DNA of 35,795 bases, taken from Christensenella sp. UBA767 (GTDB lineage: Bacteria > Bacillota > Clostridia > Christensenellales > CAG-917). The notes below the pieces were generated by a model. The model saw only the letters and a list, made by a program, of their open reading frames with translations, searched no databases and had not been told where the DNA came from. The translations under genes were made by a program, and so were the position numbers. How positions within the stretch are numbered: position 1 is the first letter of the stretch; each line of letters opens with the position of its first letter. Of the stretch, positions 30,577 to 35,795 are shown piece after piece. The DNA is taken from the NCBI GenBank assembly GCA_002297185.1, contig DBJV01000071.1:1-35795 (forward strand), written 5' to 3'.

Positions 30577-31392
30577 TTATTTTTTCTTCGGTAAGTTCTT
30601 TTCGGGACATTTGAAGGGCATAAACTTGCCTGCGAGTGAGTCAACGTATTCAGCATCCAAGTTCTCAAAGATTATGTTGTTGGCGTATTTCGTTGCGTCC
30701 TCGATGCGTTCCTTGCTGTTGATTGTCCACATTAAAATCGGCACTTTTTTGCCCCATTTCACGATATATTTGTTTTCGGGAAGTACGCGATCCACCGCAC
30801 GCACGTCGTATGCGATAAAGTCGGGCTTTGTAATCTTGTTTATCCAAAGTTTGCCCATAAAGTCGGTTGCCCACCATCTGTTGCGCTTTCCGTCGGGGGA
30901 GCACCAAGTGCAAAGTTCGCCAACGGCGTATTTGCTATGGCGTTTTGCATACAGAACTGCGCCGAAGTCAAAGGATTGAAGTGCAATGTTGCCTTTGTAG
31001 CCGACTTCGTTGAGAACTTTGATCGTTTCTCTCACGATTGTGTGATTGAAAGGATTGATACCTTTAATCTCGCACAAAATGCCTACTTGACCGTTGACAA
31101 GTTCCAAAAATTCCTTGAAAGTCGGCATAACGTACTCGGAATTTGCAAGCGGATACGTCTTAAGTTCTGCAAGAGTGCAGTCCTTGATAAGTTTGTCAAC
31201 GCCGCACACACGTTTGAGACTATCGTCGTGGAAAACCACCACTTCGCCGTCTTTTGTTACATGCACGTCGATTTCGATATTGAACCCGTGTTTAATAGCC
31301 TCTGCGTATGCAGGCATGCTGTTTTCGGGGTATCTATCGTCGTGAAGTCCGCGGTGTGCTATCGGTCTATCGAAAAGCCATTGAAAATCCAT
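30577..31392 (-). CDS. Glycerophosphodiester phosphodiesterase family protein
   Basis: Hydrolyses glycerophosphodiesters to glycerol-3-phosphate and an alcohol, or a related phosphodiester (271 aa). It is a TIM-barrel of the GDPD family. The catalytic His motif is IAHRGLHDDRYPENS, followed by the metal ligands in IEIDVHVTKDGEVVVFHDDSL, and later CEIKGINPF, ALQSFDFGAV and WTINSKERI. There is no signal peptide, so the enzyme should be cytoplasmic. AGGAAG lies upstream of the ATG. Its promoter overlaps the divergent lepA promoter. The substrate could be lipid head groups or another diester. Confidence 0.92.
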   Translation of the reverse strand: MDFQWLFDRPIAHRGLHDDRYPENSMPAYAEAIKHGFNIEIDVHVTKDGEVVVFHDDSLKRVCGVDKLIKDCTLAELKTYPLANSEYVMPTFKEFLELVNGQVGILCEIKGINPFNHTIVRETIKVLNEVGYKGNIALQSFDFGAVLYAKRHSKYAVGELCTWCSPDGKRNRWWATDFMGKLWINKITKPDFIAYDVRAVDRVLPENKYIVKWGKKVPILMWTINSKERIEDATKYANNIIFENLDAEYVDSLAGKFMPFKCPEKNLPKKK

Positions 31393-31423
31393 AAGAAACT
31401 TCCTTTATATTATTTCATTCTTG

Positions 31424-31452
31424 TTGATAAAATTCTATATTTCATTTATAAT
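31424..31452 (+). promoter_or_regulatory. Promoter of lepA-hemW
   Basis: TTGATA (31424-31429), 17 bp, TATAAT (31447-31452). It lies almost entirely on top of the divergent GDPD promoter. Confidence 0.8.
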
Positions 31453-31460
31453 AAAGTCAA
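31432..31460 (-). promoter_or_regulatory. Promoter of the GDPD gene
   Basis: On the minus strand TTGACT (31460-31455), 17 bp, TAGAAT (31437-31432). The two promoters share 21 bp, so binding of RNA polymerase should be mutually exclusive. Confidence 0.7.
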
Positions 31461-31522
31461 TAGTTTTGAAAATTTTATCAAAATTTTTGCGTAATTGCAA
31501 AGTTTTGGTGAGTGAGGACGCT

Positions 31523-33325
31523 TTGAGCAAAAAACACATCCGCAATTTTTCCATAATCGCGCACATCGACCACGGCAAGAGTACGCTTGCCGATCGCCTC
31601 ATTGAAAAAACAGGCACGGTATCCGAGCGTGATATGTCCGAGCAACTTTTGGACAATATGGAGATTGAAAAAGAGCGCGGCATCACCATCAAATTGCAAA
31701 CTTGCAGACTCTATTACAAATACAAAGGCGAGGAATATATCCTCAACCTTATAGACACTCCCGGTCACGTCGATTTCACCTACGAAGTATCACGCTCGCT
31801 CGCAGCATGCGAGGGCGCATTGCTCGTCGTCGATGCAACGCAAGGCGTAGAGGCTCAAACGCTCTCCAACGTCTATCTTGCGCTTGAAAACGACTTGACA
31901 ATTTTGCCCGTAATCAACAAAATCGACCTTGCATCCGCCGACGTCGATGCCGTGAAACTGGAAATCGAGGACATAATCGGTCTCGATACCGAGGGCTGTC
32001 CGCTCGTATCGGCAAAAGAGGGCATAGGCGTTGACAATTTGATTGCTCAAATCATCGAAAAACTGCCTGCTCCAACGGGCGATGACGACGCACCCCTCAA
32101 AGCACTCATTTTCGACAGTTTTTACGACAACTACCGCGGCGCAATTTCAATGGTTCGTATTATGGACGGCACCGTAAAGGTTGGCGACAAAATCAAGATG
32201 ATGGCGACGGGCAAGAGCTTTGAAGTTGTGGAAGTCGGCTATTTCTCACCCGGTATGCGCCCTTGCGACAAACTCTCGAGCGGTGAAGTAGGCTATATCG
32301 CTGCAAGCATCAAGAACGTAAGCGATACCGCAGTCGGCGATACCGTAACTAATGCGGAAAATCCTGCAAAAGAGGCACTTCCCGGCTATAAAAAGGCAAC
32401 TCCGATGGTCTATACGGGCGTTTTCCCTGCGGATGGTGCAAGATACGACGATTTGAAAGAGGCTCTCTTAAAACTCCAACTCAACGACGCCTCGCTCAGT
32501 TTCGATCCCGAAGTATCCACGGCGCTCGGCTTTGGATTCAGATGCGGATTCCTCGGTCTTTTGCATATGGAAATCATCGAGGAAAGGCTTGAAAGAGAGT
32601 TCGACCTCGACCTTATCACCACCGCGCCCAGCGTTTCGTATATCGTCACAAAGACCAACGGCGAGAAACTCACCATCGACAATCCCACCGCTTTGCCCAA
32701 TCCCAGCGAAATCGCGTATATCGAAGAGCCAATCGTCAAAGCCACGCTTTATACGCCGCCCGAATACGTCGGACCTATTATGGAATTGTGCCAAGGCAAG
32801 AGAGGCGTATTTATCGATATGTCGTATATCGATCCCACGCGCGTGCAAATCATCTATCGCATGCCGCTCAACGAGATTATTTACGACTTTTTCGACAGCC
32901 TCAAATCACGCACAAGAGGTTACGCCTCACTCGATTACGAAATGGACGGCTACGAAAAGAGCGACCTCGTGCGCCTCGACATGATGATAAACGGCGAGAT
33001 GTGCGACGCACTCTCCATAATCGTACACAAAGACAACGCCTACGCCCGTGGCAGAGGCATTGCGGAGAAACTCAAAGACGTTATCCCGAGGCAACTTTTC
33101 GAAGTGCCTATCCAAGCCACCGTCGGCGGCAAAATCATTGCGCGCGAGACGGTAAAAGCAATGCGAAAAGACGTCTTGGCAAAGTGCTACGGCGGCGACA
33201 TCACGCGCAAAAAGAAACTTCTCGAAAAGCAAAAAGAGGGCAAAAAACGTATGCGCAAAGTGGGCAGTGTAGAAGTGCCTAGCGAGGCGTTTATCTCCAT
33301 CCTCAAGGTGGATCCCAACAAGTAA
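31523..33325 (+). CDS. lepA: Elongation factor 4 (LepA)
   Basis: Ribosome-bound GTPase related to EF-G, linked to 30S assembly and back-translocation (600 aa from the chosen start, the usual length). It has G1 AHIDHGKST (13-21), switch I around ERGITIKLQT, G3 DTPGHVDF, G4 NKID, and the LepA-specific C-terminal domain with RKKKLLEKQKEGKKRMR. The TTG at 31523 is chosen because it is where family homology begins (SKKHIRNFSIIAH) and because GAGGA lies just upstream. A GTG five codons earlier has no binding site. hemW follows after a hairpin. Confidence 0.97.
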   Translation: MSKKHIRNFSIIAHIDHGKSTLADRLIEKTGTVSERDMSEQLLDNMEIEKERGITIKLQTCRLYYKYKGEEYILNLIDTPGHVDFTYEVSRSLAACEGALLVVDATQGVEAQTLSNVYLALENDLTILPVINKIDLASADVDAVKLEIEDIIGLDTEGCPLVSAKEGIGVDNLIAQIIEKLPAPTGDDDAPLKALIFDSFYDNYRGAISMVRIMDGTVKVGDKIKMMATGKSFEVVEVGYFSPGMRPCDKLSSGEVGYIAASIKNVSDTAVGDTVTNAENPAKEALPGYKKATPMVYTGVFPADGARYDDLKEALLKLQLNDASLSFDPEVSTALGFGFRCGFLGLLHMEIIEERLEREFDLDLITTAPSVSYIVTKTNGEKLTIDNPTALPNPSEIAYIEEPIVKATLYTPPEYVGPIMELCQGKRGVFIDMSYIDPTRVQIIYRMPLNEIIYDFFDSLKSRTRGYASLDYEMDGYEKSDLVRLDMMINGEMCDALSIIVHKDNAYARGRGIAEKLKDVIPRQLFEVPIQATVGGKIIARETVKAMRKDVLAKCYGGDITRKKKLLEKQKEGKKRMRKVGSVEVPSEAFISILKVDPNK

Positions 33326-33329
33326 AATC

Positions 33330-33362
33330 ATACCCCGAAAACCATTGTGTCTTTCGGGGTAT
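33330..33362. terminator. Hairpin between lepA and hemW
   Basis: A perfect 11-bp stem ATACCCCGAAA / TTTCGGGGTAT (33330-33340, 33352-33362) with an 11-nt loop ends 13 bases before the hemW ATG. No T run follows, so it may be a weak terminator, a processing site or an element affecting hemW translation. Confidence 0.6.
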
Positions 33363-33375
33363 ATATATTGAAAAA

Positions 33376-34500
33376 ATGCAACTGTACGTCCATATTCCGT
33401 TCTGCAAATCGAAGTGTCGCTATTGCGATTTCAACTCGTATGTCTGCTTTGACAATACGACTATTTTGCGGTATCTAAACGCCTTAAATAAAGAAATCGC
33501 TCTTGCAGGCAACAAATATTGCCATGCAAAAATCGATACGATTTATATAGGCGGTGGCACTCCGAGTGTTTTGAATGAAAACGACGTAAAAAGCATTGCA
33601 GATACAATCAAAAATCACTTCGATTTATCGTCGCTTACGGAGTGGACGATAGAGTGCAATCCCGAGAGCATAACGGAGAGTAAACTCAAAGCCTATGGGG
33701 ATATCGGTATCAACCGCATAAGCATAGGCGTGCAAAGCCTCGACGACAGAAATTTGAAGGCAATCGGGCGCATACACTCGAGCGCCGTCGCACTTGACAA
33801 AATCAAACTCGCAAACGAATATTTTGACAACGTATCTTGCGATTTGATTATAGGATTGCCCTATGATGACGAAAATAGTGTAAGAGAAGAGGTTTTGACG
33901 CTTGCGCCTCTCGTCAAACATATCTCTATGTACGAACTTATCGTCGAGGACGGAACTCCGCTTAAAAGCATGGTCGAGCGTGGGGAAATTAAACTTCCTT
34001 GCGATGACGATACTCAATCGCTGTTCGAGGCGGCAATCGACGAGGCAAAAAAGTGTGGGCTTGAAAGATACGAAGTCTCCAATTTTGCCAAAAACGGACT
34101 CATATCGAGGCACAATTTCGGCTATTGGACAAGGGAAGAGTACCTTGGTTTAGGCGCAGGCGCATATTCGCTTGTAAAAACCTCGGACGGATGCAAAACG
34201 CTTGACAAAGAAACGCGTTTTGCCAACGTAAAAGACGTAAATCAATATATAAAATATATTGAAGATTCGCAGAATTTCGACGATATCTGCAGAGTTGACG
34301 TCGAATATTTGAGCGAAAAAGACGTGAAGAACGAGGCAATTATGCTCGGACTTCGCACCACGAGGGGCGTTGAAAGCAATCTTTTGACAATCCCGAACAA
34401 CTTGAAAATCTTTTTTGAAGAGGCAGACGGTTTAACACGGCTTAACGCAAGGGGGATGGCTGTGATGAATTCGGTGCTAACCGAAATATTGGATATATAA
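33376..34500 (+). CDS. hemW: Radical SAM protein HemW (heme chaperone family)
   Basis: HemW proteins bind heme and a [4Fe-4S] cluster and deliver heme; they were formerly annotated as oxygen-independent coproporphyrinogen oxidases (374 aa). The CX3CX2C cluster motif is in VHIPFCKSKCRYCDF (residues 9-16). Other family parts are YIGGGTPSVL, ECNPES, NRISIGVQSLDD and the HemW motif HNFGYW. The C-terminal HemN-like domain is shorter than in true HemN. No ribosome binding site is seen upstream of the ATG, only the hairpin at 33330-33362, so its translation may depend on lepA readthrough. lepA-hemW is a common Firmicutes pair. Confidence 0.93.
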   Translation: MQLYVHIPFCKSKCRYCDFNSYVCFDNTTILRYLNALNKEIALAGNKYCHAKIDTIYIGGGTPSVLNENDVKSIADTIKNHFDLSSLTEWTIECNPESITESKLKAYGDIGINRISIGVQSLDDRNLKAIGRIHSSAVALDKIKLANEYFDNVSCDLIIGLPYDDENSVREEVLTLAPLVKHISMYELIVEDGTPLKSMVERGEIKLPCDDDTQSLFEAAIDEAKKCGLERYEVSNFAKNGLISRHNFGYWTREEYLGLGAGAYSLVKTSDGCKTLDKETRFANVKDVNQYIKYIEDSQNFDDICRVDVEYLSEKDVKNEAIMLGLRTTRGVESNLLTIPNNLKIFFEEADGLTRLNARGMAVMNSVLTEILDI

Positions 34501-34566
34501 TTTTGCGCCACAATAGTTTGCTTTTGCGTGCGTATAAGTTTTATATTTATATTTAGGCGAATATGA

Positions 34567-34595
34567 TTGTCAATTCAAAAATTGTTTGATATACT
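34567..34595 (+). promoter_or_regulatory. Promoter of the PRPP synthetase gene
   Basis: TTGTCA (34567-34572), 17 bp, TATACT (34590-34595), followed by a short leader with CGGAGG. Confidence 0.7.
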
Positions 34596-34617
34596 TTCAT
34601 TATCTCGGAGGACACAA

Positions 34618-35766
34618 ATGACACCGGACTTTTCTGTTTACGGGGAAACCCCCAGCGCACCTATCGCCATCATCGCGACTCCTGGTGCGGAAGAACTTGC
34701 AACCCTCATAGACAAAAGACTAATCACGCTGTTTAGCGAATCACACCTCGGCAAAAAACTACACAAAGACACGTTTATCTTGAAGTCGGATTGTCCGCGT
34801 TTCACCAACGGTGACGCAAAAGGCATAATCTATGAGACTGTAAGAGGAAAGGACTTGTACATCATTTGCGACCCGGGGAACCACGGCGTAACCTATCCCT
34901 TCTTCGGGAAAATGATTCCGCTCACGCCCGACGAGCATTTTGAGAACTTAAAGCGCATAATATGTGCTTGTAACGGCAAACCCGAGCGTATAACGGTAGT
35001 TATGCCAATGCTTTACGGCGGACGCCAACATCGCAGAAGTGCAAGAGAATCTCTTGACTGCGCACAAATGTTGCAAGAACTTCAAAATATGGGCGTAAGC
35101 GACATCATCACCTTCGACGCACACGACCCGAGAGTGCAAAACGCCGTTCCGCTTATGGGATTTGACAACTACTTCGTGCATTATCAAATCCTCAAATGCC
35201 TCACGAGGAATTTCCCCGACGTGCGCCTCAATAAAGACAGCCTCATGGTCATTTCACCCGACGAGGGCGCAATCCCCAGAAACGTGTATTACGCCTCCGT
35301 ACTCGGACTTGACCTCGGCATGTTCTACAAACGCCGCGACTATTCCACGATAATCAACGGTCGCAATCCCATCATCGCGCACGAATATATCGGCTCATCG
35401 GTTGAAGGGAAGAACGTATTTGTGGCAGACGATATGATTGCCACGGGCGATTCAATCCTCCACCTCGCAAAAGAAATCAAGGCAAAGGGCGCAAAAAAGG
35501 TGTTCCTTGCCGCAACTTTCTCGCTCTTCACGGAAGGCATCGAGAAATTCAACAAAGCATATGAAGAAGGCGTATTCGACGCAGTCCTCTCAACGAACCT
35601 CACTTATCGCATTCCCGAACTTAAGGATTGCAAGTGGTTTATTGAGGCGGACTTGTCCAAATACATCTCGTATATAATCGCAGCCGCCAACGTCAACGAA
35701 TCGGTGTCCAACTTGCTCGATCCGTCCCAAAAGATCAGAGAGCTTGTTGCTCGCCTCGGCGAATAA
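34618..35766 (+). CDS. prs: Ribose-phosphate pyrophosphokinase, divergent long form
   Basis: Makes PRPP from ribose 5-phosphate and ATP for nucleotide, His and Trp synthesis (382 aa). The PRPP-binding motif is VFVADDMIATGDSI, and a catalytic-flap-like stretch is YKRRDYSTIING. The ATP/ribose region has PMLYGGRQHRRSARESLDC and DAHDPRVQNAVP. It is longer than the classical enzyme (about 315 aa), and the usual YARQDRK loop is replaced by GGRQHRRSARE. It therefore belongs to a divergent Prs subfamily and may not have the same allosteric control. The ATG at 34618 has CGGAGG upstream; an in-frame earlier start lies within the promoter. Confidence 0.9.
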   Translation: MTPDFSVYGETPSAPIAIIATPGAEELATLIDKRLITLFSESHLGKKLHKDTFILKSDCPRFTNGDAKGIIYETVRGKDLYIICDPGNHGVTYPFFGKMIPLTPDEHFENLKRIICACNGKPERITVVMPMLYGGRQHRRSARESLDCAQMLQELQNMGVSDIITFDAHDPRVQNAVPLMGFDNYFVHYQILKCLTRNFPDVRLNKDSLMVISPDEGAIPRNVYYASVLGLDLGMFYKRRDYSTIINGRNPIIAHEYIGSSVEGKNVFVADDMIATGDSILHLAKEIKAKGAKKVFLAATFSLFTEGIEKFNKAYEEGVFDAVLSTNLTYRIPELKDCKWFIEADLSKYISYIIAAANVNESVSNLLDPSQKIRELVARLGE

Positions 35767-35787
35767 GGCTGCACAAAGGAGTAAAAA

Positions 35788-35795
35788 ATGAAAAT
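35788..35795 (+). CDS. Start of a further gene, cut by the window edge
   Basis: An AAAGGAG ribosome binding site (35775-35781) precedes ATGAAAAT at the very end. It lies 21 bp after the PRPP synthetase stop, so it is probably in the same operon. Nothing can be said about the product. Confidence 0.6.

Overview
The window looks like core chromosome of an uncultured low-to-mid GC Firmicute (Clostridia grade). The main reasons are the Bacillus/Clostridium gene orders (ylbM-ylbJ; pta-ackA; rpmF-plsX-rnc-smc-ftsY-ylxM-ffh-rpsP-khpA-rimM-trmD; rbgA-rnhB-yraN-rplS; lepA-hemW), a long Firmicutes-type SRP RNA with an Alu domain, strong SigA-like promoters, AGGAGG-type ribosome binding sites and frequent TTG starts. 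No phage, transposase, CRISPR or plasmid gene is visible. A finer taxonomic placement cannot be made by eye.

Layout. 1-730: fragment of a dispersed foldback repeat, the SRP RNA gene with promoter and terminator, and a 43-bp tandem repeat. 728-2471 (minus): two-gene ABC-2 type exporter. 2500-2700: AT-rich spacer with four copies of a near-palindromic 13-mer. 2827-2900 (minus): tRNA-Gly(UCC). 3098-7837: ileS (long type-2-like enzyme), an rRNA-type methyltransferase and an RluA-type pseudouridine synthase. 8256-11125 (minus): an HTH protein of unknown role, ylbJ and tmcAL. 11226-13430: pta-ackA, divergent from tmcAL over overlapping promoters. 13620-15890: rpmF, plsX, rnc. 16103-27604: smc, ftsY, ylxM, ffh, rpsP, khpA, rimM, trmD, rbgA, rnhB, yraN, rplS. 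27633-29750: a large lipoprotein/membrane protein. 29806-30532: a divergent pair, an XRE regulator and a small membrane protein, bracketed by two hairpin terminators. 30577-31392 (minus): a GDPD-family phosphodiesterase. 31523-35766: lepA, hemW and a divergent PRPP synthetase. A further gene starts at 35788.

How the genes fit together. The SRP targeting pathway is nearly complete here: the RNA, its protein Ffh, the receptor FtsY and the accessory protein YlxM. Most other genes serve ribosome assembly, tRNA or rRNA modification and translation. pta-ackA provide acetyl-phosphate/acetate interconversion, and the divergent tmcAL encodes an enzyme that uses acetate to modify tRNA.

The least ordinary content is non-coding. 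(1) The SRP RNA has a UGAC-type apical loop in helix 8 instead of the expected GGAA, with an altered closing stem. (2) Three arrays of short hairpins, joined by a constant AATATCACT linker, precede ftsY, rbgA and rnhB and reuse the same stems with different or reverse-complemented loops. (3) A foldback repeat of about 126-129 bp begins at or next to the stop codons of rpmF and ftsY, with paired base changes that keep its inner stem, and a half copy lies at the window start. (4) parS-like half-sites lie just upstream of the smc promoter. (5) Ordered half-sites surround the ylxM promoter and ribosome binding site. All calls come from reading the sequence; no database search or folding program was run.
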